Of a stretch of DNA of 64,000 nucleotides, positions 42,396-51,237 are shown in pieces. Under the pieces are notes generated by a model. The model saw nothing but the letters and a program-made list of their open reading frames with translations. It searched no databases and was not told the origin of the DNA. The DNA is taken from contig CAZTQR010000006.1 of assembly GCA_964615795.1 (NCBI GenBank), forward strand, positions 1 through 64,000, in the 5' to 3' direction. This DNA comes from JADJAH01 sp964615795 (lineage in GTDB: Bacteria > Bacteroidota > Ignavibacteria > Tepidaquicellales > Tepidaquicellaceae). Made by a program: the position numbers and the translations under genes. Each line of letters begins with the position of its first letter. The stretch's first letter is position 1.

Positions 42396-43613
42396 ATGAA
42401 CAAATTCGGCTCACTGAACATAAAGGTGGCTCTAGTAGTCGCGGGGGTGCTTATTGCCCTTGCGGTGCTGTTTTACACGCAGGTGCTTGCAAAGAAAATT
42501 GAAAAACGTGAGAGAGATATCGCTGCACTTTATGCAAAATCCATGGAGTATCTTGCAAATGACGAGAACTCTTCGGGCGAGTACGGGTTCATCTTTGACC
42601 AGATTATTCCGCAGATAGACTTTCCGATAATCGCAACAGACCGGGAGAGAAAGGAGATAATCCTTACCAAGAACGTCGAGTATGATTCTGCGCTCTCATC
42701 CGAAGAGGCTACCGCCATACTTCTCAAAAAAGCCCGGGAAATGGCAGAGATCAATCCGCCGATCGTTGTATCTTACAAAGATTCCATTATTCTGAATTAT
42801 GTTCATTACGGGCAGTCTGATCTTGTAACGGAACTGAAGATGCTTCCTGTGTTTGAAGTTGCAATAGCTACTTTCTTCATATTGCTCGGATACATCGGTT
42901 TTTCATACATCAAGAGAACCGAGCAGAGCAACATCTGGGTCGGCCTCTCGCGGGAAACCGCTCATCAGCTCGGAACACCGCTTACATCCCTGCTCGGATG
43001 GGCCGAGATGCTGAGGAACACTCAGCCGCAGACGCAGGAACTGCAGGAGATCACAAACGAGATCAGCAATGATCTTGAAAAGCTGAACAAGATTGCCGGA
43101 AGATTTTCAAAGATAGGATCACAGCCGAAACTCGACAGGGAAAATGTTGCGGGCGTGATAGAGAAAGTAGCGGCCTATTTTGAGAAGAGGATTCCGACGC
43201 TTGTAAGCGCCGACGGAAAAGTCACCAAAAAGGTGATCGTTGATATTAAGAGTACAGGAGATGTGAACGCCGCGATCAACAGGGACCTGTTTGAATGGGT
43301 GATAGAAAACCTCATGAAGAATTCGATAGACGCCATGGAAAGAAAGGACGGCAAGATCCTGTTCAACATTTCAGGCGCAAACGGTGAAGTCAATATTGAT
43401 GTCTCCGATAACGGCAAGGGAATAGACCCAAAGTTCAGAAAGGATGTATTCAGGCCGGGCTATTCGACCAAGACACGTGGCTGGGGACTCGGGCTCAGTC
43501 TTTCCAAGCGTATCATTGAAGATTACCACAGGGGCAAACTTCTTCTAATTGAAACTGCTCCGGGCAAAGGAACGAAGTTCAGGATAAAGCTTCACAGGGA
43601 AACAAACAACTAA
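42396..43613 (+). CDS. Membrane sensor histidine kinase
   Basis: A 405-residue sensor kinase. Two membrane helices (about 9-29 and 152-172) flank a periplasmic sensor of about 120 residues. The H-box is SRETAHQLGTPLTSLLGW with phospho-accepting H190; the ATPase domain has the N-box ENLMKNSIDAM, G1 DNGKGIDP, and a late box GWGLGLSLSKRIIEDYHRGK with GKGTKF. The AHQLGTPLTS form is common in Bacteroidota kinases. No response regulator is adjacent, so it is an orphan kinase. It starts 60 bp from the divergent FecCD gene. Confidence 0.93.
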   Translation: MNKFGSLNIKVALVVAGVLIALAVLFYTQVLAKKIEKRERDIAALYAKSMEYLANDENSSGEYGFIFDQIIPQIDFPIIATDRERKEIILTKNVEYDSALSSEEATAILLKKAREMAEINPPIVVSYKDSIILNYVHYGQSDLVTELKMLPVFEVAIATFFILLGYIGFSYIKRTEQSNIWVGLSRETAHQLGTPLTSLLGWAEMLRNTQPQTQELQEITNEISNDLEKLNKIAGRFSKIGSQPKLDRENVAGVIEKVAAYFEKRIPTLVSADGKVTKKVIVDIKSTGDVNAAINRDLFEWVIENLMKNSIDAMERKDGKILFNISGANGEVNIDVSDNGKGIDPKFRKDVFRPGYSTKTRGWGLGLSLSKRIIEDYHRGKLLLIETAPGKGTKFRIKLHRETNN

Positions 43614-43626
43614 CCACTTGAACTGA

Positions 43627-45927
43627 TTGGAGCAGGAGACACTAATTACGGATAAAGACACGAGAGCATTTTCATTCGGAAACTCTGCCATTTGGTCAGG
43701 CACAGTGTTTCACATTGCCGTATTGCTGATCCTGAAATTAGCGTTTCAGTTCATCATTCTTTCTTCCGGATACAGATGGCTCTCCGCTGATGATTACTGC
43801 AGAACGGTGAAGTCATTCGAGTGGCTTCAGAATCCCGTAGTGAATTCCGGAGTATGGCTAACCCCACACTTCTGGCTCAACGGAATCATGATGAAGTTTA
43901 TCGATGACCTCTTTGTTGCCTCAATTGCAGTAAATCTGATATTCTCAGCGCTGACCGTTCCTCTCTTTTACAAATGCTCCCAAATGGCTTTTGACAAGAA
44001 GACTGCTTTCTTTTCTTCACTGATCTTTTGCGTCTTTCCGTTTCAGGTATGGCTGAGCATTTCGGGATTGCCTGAATCAATTTTCTTTTTCTTTGTGGTT
44101 GCCGGCATATACTGCTACATGAAGTGGAAGTTTGAAGGCAGTCAGACCGTCTTTCTGTTCCTGAGCTCTTTTTCATTTGCCCTTTCAAACGGATTCCGCT
44201 ACGAGGGTTGGCTTTTCAGCGGGACTTTGGTGCTGATCGTTCTGCTTGATGCAGTGAAGGAGAGAAAGCTGACAAAGAACGTGGTAAAGAATGCGCTGAT
44301 CTCGATGATATCGTTCACAACGATAGCATGGTGGCTTATGCAGAATTATGTTGACCATGGTGACGCTTTCTTCTTTGCAAAAGAGACCACAAAGATATTC
44401 GACCAGTTCAACACAGCAGGTTTCTTTCAGAGGCTTGTGCAGTATCCGACTTTCATATTTTTCATTGCTCCCGTCACTACTTTCTTTTCTCTCAAACGAT
44501 GCTTTGAAACTCTGATTGAGCCGGGCATCTCGCCTGCCAAAGTGCTTCTGCTGTTCAACTTAATTGAGCTTTCGCTTCTTATGCTTCAGGGGATCCTCGG
44601 TACCGGCGGCACCAATATGATCTCCCGTTACATCGTGATCAATGCACTGCTTTTTGTGCCGTTTGCCGTCAATCAGGCATTTGAATTCCGTAAGCCGGTG
44701 GCTGTAGCACTGCTTGCCGTAATGACTTTTGTAAATGTGATCTGGAGCTTCTATTACCCTCAGCCGTTCAGAGAAGACACATTTGAAGTGGGAAGGCTTC
44801 TCAATAATATGGAGGCAAAATCGGAGCCCAATGACGACAGGAAGATCTATTTTGAGGAGGTGGAAGGATACTTCGACGTGTTTGCCGTTCAGGCTCTTTC
44901 AAACAATCCTTCACGTTTTATCCTGGGGCATTTTCCTACAGAAAAATCGCCTTCAAAGAAGAAGGGTAAAAGGAGCAATCAGACAGAGGAAGAACTGAAC
45001 ATTCTAGAACTGCGGAATTACCTGACAAAGAACAAGATCAAACTGGCGATAGTGAAAAGCGATTCATACAGCGAGAAGCTTCAGAAGCTTAGCTTCAAGA
45101 ACGAAGACATAGGCGATTACAAACTTTTTTATGTTGACCCTGTCGGCTCAGCAGTAACTGATTCATCAAAGTCTGTACTGGAGGATATTGCGCTCAGAGT
45201 CTCGGAAAATCCCGATCTTGTCAGTTATGACAAACTGCTTGCACTGAGAAGTTACAGCATTGACAACACTAACTTCGGGCTCAATCCGCAGACTGTGGTT
45301 CTTAACTGGGCGGCTGTTGACCCCTTCATACTTGACAGCCTTGATTTTGAGAACAGTGAATACGACAGGTATCTTTCCGTACTGAGTCTCAGGTCTGTTG
45401 AAAATGATTCGGTTGTTTACAGCACTTACACAAAGATCTTCTCTGAAAGAAATGTTGAAGAGATGCTCGAAGAGAATAATGTAAGAAATATTGTGGTGCT
45501 GAAGCCGTTTGCTCTTCTGCATTATTCAAAAAAGTACGGCGGGTCTCCCTTTGAAGGAGGTGTTTATTATGTTGACATCAGGCTTCGCGACAGCAAGACC
45601 GGTACGGACCTGACTGTTTACAAAGGTGACAGCCTGATGAAGCCTGACACCACAAGCCTTTTCTCCAAGCCCGAAAATACGCGGCAGGCAAGGGATTCAG
45701 TAAAGGGCGTTGCAAAGAGAGTTCCCGCCAAGGCAACTTCAAAAGAAATGAGGTATTATACGATCGGAACGATCATTGCAATGTTTCCCGACACTGATTT
45801 CAGCAAAGTTGTCGGAGCTTCAAGCGATGATATCTACCGGATGCTTATGAGGAACGGCATGCAGGTCTTTTTCTCCCAGAGGTATCAGGGAGATCAGTTC
45901 CTCAACTGGGTCTTCAACTATTTTTAG
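43627..45927 (+). CDS. GT-C-type membrane glycosyltransferase with a large C-terminal domain
   Basis: A 766-residue protein. Residues about 20-390 contain some ten membrane helices with a GT-C layout; SADDYC after the first helix supplies the acidic pair typical of lipid-linked sugar transferases, and NGFRYEGWLFS near 195 is the conserved arginine region of the GT39/mannosyltransferase type. The last 370 residues are soluble, with a basic linker (EKSPSKKKGKRSNQTEEE) and two similar-looking segments near 420-510 and 560-660. The donor and acceptor are unknown. The start is TTG 43627; AGGAG at 43634-43638 sits within the first codons, so a start slightly downstream (ATT) is possible. Confidence 0.72.
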   Translation: MEQETLITDKDTRAFSFGNSAIWSGTVFHIAVLLILKLAFQFIILSSGYRWLSADDYCRTVKSFEWLQNPVVNSGVWLTPHFWLNGIMMKFIDDLFVASIAVNLIFSALTVPLFYKCSQMAFDKKTAFFSSLIFCVFPFQVWLSISGLPESIFFFFVVAGIYCYMKWKFEGSQTVFLFLSSFSFALSNGFRYEGWLFSGTLVLIVLLDAVKERKLTKNVVKNALISMISFTTIAWWLMQNYVDHGDAFFFAKETTKIFDQFNTAGFFQRLVQYPTFIFFIAPVTTFFSLKRCFETLIEPGISPAKVLLLFNLIELSLLMLQGILGTGGTNMISRYIVINALLFVPFAVNQAFEFRKPVAVALLAVMTFVNVIWSFYYPQPFREDTFEVGRLLNNMEAKSEPNDDRKIYFEEVEGYFDVFAVQALSNNPSRFILGHFPTEKSPSKKKGKRSNQTEEELNILELRNYLTKNKIKLAIVKSDSYSEKLQKLSFKNEDIGDYKLFYVDPVGSAVTDSSKSVLEDIALRVSENPDLVSYDKLLALRSYSIDNTNFGLNPQTVVLNWAAVDPFILDSLDFENSEYDRYLSVLSLRSVENDSVVYSTYTKIFSERNVEEMLEENNVRNIVVLKPFALLHYSKKYGGSPFEGGVYYVDIRLRDSKTGTDLTVYKGDSLMKPDTTSLFSKPENTRQARDSVKGVAKRVPAKATSKEMRYYTIGTIIAMFPDTDFSKVVGASSDDIYRMLMRNGMQVFFSQRYQGDQFLNWVFNYF

Positions 45928-45946
45928 AATCTCTTCCGTTATGGGT

Positions 45947-45974
45947 CAGATCAGCAAGTGCTTTGCCTGATCTG
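45947..45974. repeat. Hairpin upstream of the glutamine synthetase-like gene
   Basis: CAGATCAG (45947-45954) and CTGATCTG (45967-45974) form a perfect 8-bp inverted repeat; three further pairs extend the stem around a small loop with one bulge. There is no T-run on either strand, so it is not a classical terminator. It lies 48 bp before the next gene and 19 bp after the previous one. Confidence 0.4.
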
Positions 45975-46022
45975 CAAAGCGCCGGAAGCAATTTCATAAT
46001 CAAGTAAAGTCACATCACAGAA

Positions 46023-47528
46023 ATGAGAGAATACGAGATCACACTTAATCCGAACAGGCTTGTCAGGTTTCTTAAGAAGCCCTCGAGTGAATTCACCCGG
46101 CACGACATCATCAGGTTCATTGATGAGAATGATATCAGGATGGTGAATTTCAGATTTGTCGGCGAAGACGGCAAACTGAAGACATTGAACTTTGTAGTAA
46201 CAAGCCGCGACTATCTCGAATCAATACTTGCGACAGGCGAAAGAGTTGACGGCTCGAGCCTGTTCTCATACGTCGAAGCCGCGTCAAGCGATCTGTATGT
46301 AATACCAAGGTTCCGCACGGCATTCGTGAATCCTTTTGCCGAGGTCCCGGCGATAGACATTCTTTGCTCATTCTACACGGGAGAGGGCAAGCCGCTTGAG
46401 AGCGCGCCGGAGCACATTCTTCGCAAAGCACATGCAGAGTTCAAGCGGGCAACAGGAATGACATTCAAGGCAATGGGCGAACTGGAGTTCTATGTTTTCG
46501 GCAGGAAGGATGAGCTGTATCCATCTGATGATCAGAAAGGATATACTAACTCGCAGCCTTTTGCCAAGTGGGAGCATCTCCGCACAGAAGCAATGAACCT
46601 GATTGCGCAGACAGGAGGCAAGATAAAGTACGGGCATTCCGAGGTCGGAAATTTCACTTCCGGAAACGAATATTTCGAACAGCATGAAATTGAATTTCAA
46701 CCGGTTGAAGCAGAGGATGCCGCGGATCAGCTTGTGGTTGCAAAGTGGATCCTTCGTATGCTCGGGCACAAATACGGGTTGAATGTAAGTTTTGCCCCCA
46801 AGATAACTGAAGGCAAAGCGGGAAGCGGGATGCATGTGCATATGCTCATAGAAAAGCGGGGCGTGAGCCAGATGGCGGGGAAGGACGGAATAAGCGATAC
46901 GGCAAAGAAGGTCATCGCAGGCCTGCTTGGGAAGGCAAAGCCGCTCACCGCTTTCGGAAACACGACGCCGCTTTCATATCTCAGACTGGTTCCGCATCAG
47001 GAGGCGCCGACGAATATTTGCTGGGGCGACACAAACCGTTCTGCACTTGTGCGAGTGCCGCTGGGGTGGATCGCAAAAACCAACATGATCAAGGATGCAA
47101 ATCCTTACGAAAGATATGACGTGCCATACATTCCCGGAAAGCAGACGATCGAAATAAGGACTCCCGACGGCTCAGCTGACATATACCATCTGCTTGCGGG
47201 CATTGTTATGGCCGCACAGAACGGGCTTGAAATGCCCGATGCGGTAAAAGCTGCGGAGGATCTTTATGTTGACGTAAACATATTCTGCGAGGAAAACAGA
47301 TCGAAAGCAGTGGAGTTTGAGCAACTTCCTGCTTCCTGTTTCGAATCTGCAATTGCGCTTGAGAAGGAGAGGCAGTTTTTTGAGAGGAAGAACATTTTTC
47401 CAAAGGGAACGATTGACAGATTCATAGGACAGCTGAAAGCTTACGGAGATGATGACCTCAGCGAAAGACTTTACGGTAACAAGGCTGAGATCCGAAAGCT
47501 CGTTGCGGAGTTCATTAATCACATGTGA
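46023..47528 (+). CDS. Glutamine synthetase family protein (GlnA-like, type I)
   Basis: A 501-residue GS-fold enzyme expected to ligate ammonia (or an amine) to glutamate with ATP. The beta-grasp domain covers about 25-110 (VNFRFVGEDGKLKTLNFVVTSR). The catalytic domain shows MGELEFYVFG (metal glutamates), QHEIEFQPVEAEDAADQL, GSGMHVHMLIEKRG (the catalytic histidine region), NRSALVRVPLGW and QTIEIRTPDGSADIYHLLAGIVMA. These deviate slightly from canonical GlnA (for example EIRTPDGSA for EFRSPDxSA), so a gamma-glutamyl-amine or related activity cannot be excluded. I see no adenylylation loop tyrosine of the enterobacterial type. Confidence 0.85.
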   Translation: MREYEITLNPNRLVRFLKKPSSEFTRHDIIRFIDENDIRMVNFRFVGEDGKLKTLNFVVTSRDYLESILATGERVDGSSLFSYVEAASSDLYVIPRFRTAFVNPFAEVPAIDILCSFYTGEGKPLESAPEHILRKAHAEFKRATGMTFKAMGELEFYVFGRKDELYPSDDQKGYTNSQPFAKWEHLRTEAMNLIAQTGGKIKYGHSEVGNFTSGNEYFEQHEIEFQPVEAEDAADQLVVAKWILRMLGHKYGLNVSFAPKITEGKAGSGMHVHMLIEKRGVSQMAGKDGISDTAKKVIAGLLGKAKPLTAFGNTTPLSYLRLVPHQEAPTNICWGDTNRSALVRVPLGWIAKTNMIKDANPYERYDVPYIPGKQTIEIRTPDGSADIYHLLAGIVMAAQNGLEMPDAVKAAEDLYVDVNIFCEENRSKAVEFEQLPASCFESAIALEKERQFFERKNIFPKGTIDRFIGQLKAYGDDDLSERLYGNKAEIRKLVAEFINHM

Positions 47529-47530
47529 TT

Positions 47531-48061
47531 ATGACAACGATCATGAGCGAAACGCTCTCTACCGAAAGGCTTCATCTGAGGAAGCTGAATACAGGTGATG
47601 CGGAGTTTGCGCTCAGGCTTCTTAACACTGAAGGCTGGCTGAAATATATTGGCGACCGCGGAGTGAGAACATTGGATGATGCAGAAGAATATATTCGATC
47701 GAGAGTGCTTGCTCATTATGAGCAATTCGGATTCGGGCCTTACGGAGTATCCCTCAGCGGGAGCCCGGAACTGATCGGTTTCAGCGGATTATTCAGAAGG
47801 GACTTTCTGGAGTACCCGGATTTAGGATTTGCATTTCTTCCCGAATATAGCGGCAATGGTTATGCATTCGAAGCTTCTGAGGCCGTTCTCATCGAAGCAA
47901 GAGGCAATCTGAAGCTCCGGAAATTGCTGGCATTTACGGTGAAAGACAACTTCCGCTCGGCTAAACTTCTTGCAAAGCTGGGAATGCAATTTGAAAAGAT
48001 GATACCTTATCCCGGTGAGGAAGAAGAGATGATGCTTTATTCAATAGAATTCGGCAACTAA
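47531..48061 (+). CDS. GNAT-family N-acetyltransferase (RimJ/RimL-like)
   Basis: A 176-residue acetyltransferase of the Acetyltransf_3 type. TERLHLRKLNTGDAEFALRLLN opens the fold; FGPYGVSLSGSPELIGFSGLFRRD and DLGFAFLPEYSGNGYAFEASEAVLIEA give the acetyl-CoA-binding strand-loop-helix (usually GxGxA/G). FTVKDNFRSAKLLAKLGMQFE closes it. The substrate is unknown: protein N-termini, antibiotics and metabolites are all possible for this family. Starts at GTG 47525, ATG 47531 and ATG 47543 are in frame; the first overlaps the previous stop. Confidence 0.85.
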   Translation: MTTIMSETLSTERLHLRKLNTGDAEFALRLLNTEGWLKYIGDRGVRTLDDAEEYIRSRVLAHYEQFGFGPYGVSLSGSPELIGFSGLFRRDFLEYPDLGFAFLPEYSGNGYAFEASEAVLIEARGNLKLRKLLAFTVKDNFRSAKLLAKLGMQFEKMIPYPGEEEEMMLYSIEFGN

Positions 48062-48151
48062 TCGCCGGAAGCAATACGGGCTTTATATCATTTATTAAGT
48101 CCCCGGCCGATGCTAATTTTGCATATCGTTTACATCTAAAACAGCATAGCC

Positions 48152-48403
48152 ATGAAGAAGATAATAATATTGTGGCTGTTCCCGCTGTTACTTGCCGGTT
48201 GGCTGGTGATGCCGCAGGCAAGTGCAGAAAGACATACTGACAAGGAAGGACTTGTTTGGATATGCACAGGAAAGTATTCGAAAAGATATCATGCCTCAGA
48301 GAACGGATGCAAGGGCATGAAAAGTTGTAAGGGTGAGAAGTATCAGGTAACGCGGGAAGAGGCCGAAAGTCTGGGAAAGACTCCGTGCGGATTCTGCTAC
48401 TGA
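48152..48403 (+). CDS. Small exported cysteine-rich protein
   Basis: An 83-residue protein with a clear signal peptide (hydrophobic 4-18, ending QASA near 25). The mature 58 residues contain five cysteines (C38, C53, C59, C79, C82) and histidines, arranged as WICTGKYSKRYHASENGCKG, SCKG and TPCGFCY. This layout (CTG, YH, C, C, CxxC) recurs, as far as I recall, in short hypothetical proteins of Bacteroidota and suggests a zinc- or disulfide-stabilised micro-domain. Function unknown. It stands alone between GNAT and the tRNA gene. Confidence 0.75.
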   Translation: MKKIIILWLFPLLLAGWLVMPQASAERHTDKEGLVWICTGKYSKRYHASENGCKGMKSCKGEKYQVTREEAESLGKTPCGFCY

Positions 48404-48426
48404 ATTTTTATAAGCTGAGTAAGGCG

Positions 48427-48512
48427 GCCCGAGTGGCGGAACTGGTAGACGCGCAGGACTTAAAATCCTGTTGGCTGTAAAGTCAGTATCGGTTCGATTC
48501 CGATCTCGGGCA
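48427..48512 (+). tRNA. tRNA-Leu, anticodon UAA
   Basis: An 86-base cloverleaf with a long variable arm, as in class II tRNAs. Acceptor GCCCGAG pairs with CTCGGGC; the anticodon stem CAGGA/TCCTG (48454-48458, 48466-48470) closes a seven-base loop CTTAAAA with anticodon TAA at 48461-48463; the T arm contains GGTTCGATTCC. The 3' CCA is not encoded. It reads UUA (and UUG by wobble) leucine codons. A hairpin terminator follows within 8 bases. Confidence 0.97.
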
Positions 48513-48550
48513 CAAAAAAAATCCCCTGCAATATTTCATTGCAGGGGATT
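48513..48550. terminator. Bidirectional terminator between tRNA-Leu and the M43 protease gene
   Basis: A perfect 13-bp stem, AATCCCCTGCAAT (48520-48532) with ATTGCAGGGGATT (48538-48550), and a 5-base loop. On the minus strand it runs into eight Ts, so it terminates the protease transcript strongly; on the plus strand it follows the tRNA and is followed by CTTTGTTT, a weaker tail. Confidence 0.9.
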
Positions 48551-48569
48551 CTTTGTTTCAAAGCGCTTG

Positions 48570-49871
48570 TCACTTAATGAGCATCATCTTCTTCATGGTT
48601 ACGAAGTTTCCGCTCGACATTTTATAGTAATACATTCCCGATGAAAGGGTTGAAGCATCAAATGTAACGCTGTGCCTTCCGGCATCATAATTTCCGCTTA
48701 CGAGGCTTTCCACTTCCTTTCCCGTCATGTCAAATATCTTTATGCTTACGTTACCCGCTTCAGGCAGGCTGAAGCTGATCGATGTTGAAGGATTGAACGG
48801 ATTCGGACTGTTCTGGAACAAAGCATATTCATTTGCCTGAGTAAGTCCGGTATTGTCGGTCTCAGTTTGATTTTGCACCAGCGCCGCTGAACATCCGCTT
48901 GAAGAAAGTATGCTCGAGCGTGTTCCGCTGAGTGTTGCATTCATTCTGCCTGATTGCCCTGCAGTGAACATGAACATGCACCTGTCATCGGTGTAGTCCA
49001 TGTAATTCATGAACATATCTCCGTTGGGACCGTTTGAGCATGTGACTCTCGGAAATGTCGGGCATCCAATGTTGTAACCGCCCTGATTAGGCGTGTCGCT
49101 TACAAGGTCACTTCCCGTACAGCCCGTACCGTCATCACCCCAGATATGCCTGAGGTTAAGCCAGTGTCCGATCTCGTGAGTGGCCGTTCTGCCTTTGTTG
49201 AAAGGATATGTAGCCTGCCCTGTAGTTCCAAAATATTTATAACCGATGACAACTCCGTCAGTTGAAGCGCTTCCGCCGGGGAACTGTGCATATCCAAGCA
49301 AACCGTTTGAGAGATTGCATACCCAGATGTTGAGATAGCTTGATGCCGGCCACGGGTCTTTGCCGCCTCTGCTTGACTTCTTCACATAATCGTTTGTCGA
49401 AAAGGAAGTTCTTGTAGTTGCGGTTCTTGTTATTCCGGTTGTCGGATTTCCGTTCGGATCTCTTGTGGCCAGGCAAAAGTTGATCTGGCAGTCAGCAGCC
49501 AGTCCCGCAAAAGCCGCAGGCGTTCCTGATACATCAGGATTGAGCTTTCTGAAGTCCTGATTCAGAACTGTCATCTGTGATTGGATCTGTGCGTCAGAAA
49601 TGTTTTGTGTCGAGGTCTTATAAACCACATGCACCACAACAGGAATGTTGATGACGAGGTTGTCTCTCTCAGGATTATTCTTCAGATACTCCTGAATCTG
49701 AGCTTCAATCTGGTTCTGCCTGTCTCTGTAACCGGGATCTTCTTTCAGAAGCCTCTCATGGACTTCCATTGTTGCACAGTTTCTGCTTTGGGGAGTGGAT
49801 GCTTTGTCCTCTTGTGAATAAAGATTTGGGGTAAGAACAAGCACCAAAAAGATGAAGACAAGTTTCTTCAT
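48570..49871 (-). CDS. Secreted M43 (pappalysin-like) metalloprotease with T9SS sorting domain
   Basis: A 433-residue exported zinc protease. Signal peptide 1-19. The zinc motif THEIGHWLNLRH gives H232, E233, H236 and H242, and the Met-turn is in MNYMDYTDDRCMFMFT (around M291); cysteines around 251-300 likely form disulfides. After a linker, residues about 355-433 are a type IX secretion C-terminal domain (NSPNPFNPSTSISFSLPEAGNVSIKIFDMTGKEV ... GMYYYKMSSGNFVTMKKMMLIK). It is therefore exported across the outer membrane by T9SS and probably surface-anchored or released. It is monocistronic, with a strong terminator. Confidence 0.93.
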   Translation of the reverse strand: MKKLVFIFLVLVLTPNLYSQEDKASTPQSRNCATMEVHERLLKEDPGYRDRQNQIEAQIQEYLKNNPERDNLVINIPVVVHVVYKTSTQNISDAQIQSQMTVLNQDFRKLNPDVSGTPAAFAGLAADCQINFCLATRDPNGNPTTGITRTATTRTSFSTNDYVKKSSRGGKDPWPASSYLNIWVCNLSNGLLGYAQFPGGSASTDGVVIGYKYFGTTGQATYPFNKGRTATHEIGHWLNLRHIWGDDGTGCTGSDLVSDTPNQGGYNIGCPTFPRVTCSNGPNGDMFMNYMDYTDDRCMFMFTAGQSGRMNATLSGTRSSILSSSGCSAALVQNQTETDNTGLTQANEYALFQNSPNPFNPSTSISFSLPEAGNVSIKIFDMTGKEVESLVSGNYDAGRHSVTFDASTLSSGMYYYKMSSGNFVTMKKMMLIK

Positions 49872-49992
49872 AACAATTTGGTATTTGATTAATGAATGAG
49901 GGACAAATTAAAAAGACTCTTTTCAAAAATCAATAAGCAGGGAGGAATATGGATGGTATTGCCTCGAGTGAGTAAAGAAAGAGCAACTGCGG

Positions 49993-51237
49993 TTACTTTC
50001 TTTTGACTTCTTCGTAGATCCTGTTTACGTCCACCGGTTCAGCATATGGACTGCTCCACGAAATTTCGAACACTTTGTTCAATTCACTGTTTATTCCGTT
50101 GTTCTTCATAATGAGCGAAATGTTTCTCGAATTGAAAAAGTAGCTCCGCTCCCAGTTTGATGTTCCCACCCAAGAAACATCTGAATCAACAGTGAAGTAT
50201 TTGCAGTGGTCAACCCTTGCATAGGGAATGAAGCCCCCGCTGTGCAGAGGATATGAAATTATCTTAACAGCTATGTTGGGAACAACAGACAACGCCTTTA
50301 TAGCATCAATATTTCCGGGGCGTGTCGCCCAGTCGGGAAGAATGATCCTTATCTTCACTCCCCTTGCGGCAGTTTCCCTGAGTACACTGTCAATTTGCAG
50401 GAACTCCCCTTCCTGTCCGCCTTTGAGAGAATATGAATAGATCTGAACATTCACACTGTCCCCGGCCTTGCGCAAAAGTTCTTTCAGCTCAGTGAGTTCA
50501 GAATTCATTCCCGCAGGAGAATATTCAACGGGGCTTACCGCCGGGAACAACTCCACAGTTCCGAACACATTGTCATTAAGCACAACGGGATTCTCCCTGT
50601 TGATAACTAAGTTAAGCCGCTGGTTCAAAATTCCGCCCATGTTTCCTTCGCACAATTTCCAGTCCGTTTCGAATATCTCCGTGAATGTTTCCGCGAGCTT
50701 CCTGTCTGTCACTGCAACCCCCATTTCGTGAATGTGAATGAGCGCTCGCCAGTCCATGTTCTGACTGCCAAGGAAGATGTTCTGCCTGTCTGTAATAAAA
50801 TACTTTGCATGCATTACTCCGCCCGCTATGTTCCGCAGAGGGATCTTTCTGATCTCTATGCCGTCAATTCCTTCCAGTGCATCGCTGCCCTTTTCATTAG
50901 CGGCGTAAAAAGAAGAATCAACAATGATCCGGATCCTTACTCCCATTTCAGCCGCACGCTTAAGCTCTGTGATAATGTCATTGAGCAAGGTGCCCGGCCT
51001 GTCAGCGAAGTAGAATGTTTCAATGTCAATTGACTGCTTCGCATTTCGAAACATCTCAAGCCACACATCTGCAGTATTCTGAATGGATTGTGAACCGACG
51101 TATGTTTCCTCAGGCACGCTCTCAACAAGACGTATGCTTTGCTGTGCGTGAAGAACCGATGCGCACAAAAAAAGCGGCAGCAAGACTGCCGCCGCCTTAT
51201 TTTTCAATGCTCTCAGGATCGGATTGCGTGCCGTCAT
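49993..51237 (-). CDS. Exported phospholipase D-superfamily protein
   Basis: A 414-residue protein with a signal peptide (hydrophobic 15-30, LHAQQ) and two HKD half-sites: HAKYFITD (H143, K145, D150) with GSQN, and HCKYFTVD (H344, K346, D351) with GTSN. Two complete HKD motifs indicate an active phosphodiesterase. Substrates in this superfamily include phospholipids, cardiolipin-forming reactions and nucleic acids. Export and the VGSQSIQNTADVWLEMFRNAKQSIDIETFYFADRP start match eukaryote-like PLD3/PLD4-type and bacterial secreted members. It overlaps the SirB1-like gene by 4 bp. Confidence 0.9.
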   Translation of the reverse strand: MTARNPILRALKNKAAAVLLPLFLCASVLHAQQSIRLVESVPEETYVGSQSIQNTADVWLEMFRNAKQSIDIETFYFADRPGTLLNDIITELKRAAEMGVRIRIIVDSSFYAANEKGSDALEGIDGIEIRKIPLRNIAGGVMHAKYFITDRQNIFLGSQNMDWRALIHIHEMGVAVTDRKLAETFTEIFETDWKLCEGNMGGILNQRLNLVINRENPVVLNDNVFGTVELFPAVSPVEYSPAGMNSELTELKELLRKAGDSVNVQIYSYSLKGGQEGEFLQIDSVLRETAARGVKIRIILPDWATRPGNIDAIKALSVVPNIAVKIISYPLHSGGFIPYARVDHCKYFTVDSDVSWVGTSNWERSYFFNSRNISLIMKNNGINSELNKVFEISWSSPYAEPVDVNRIYEEVKRK

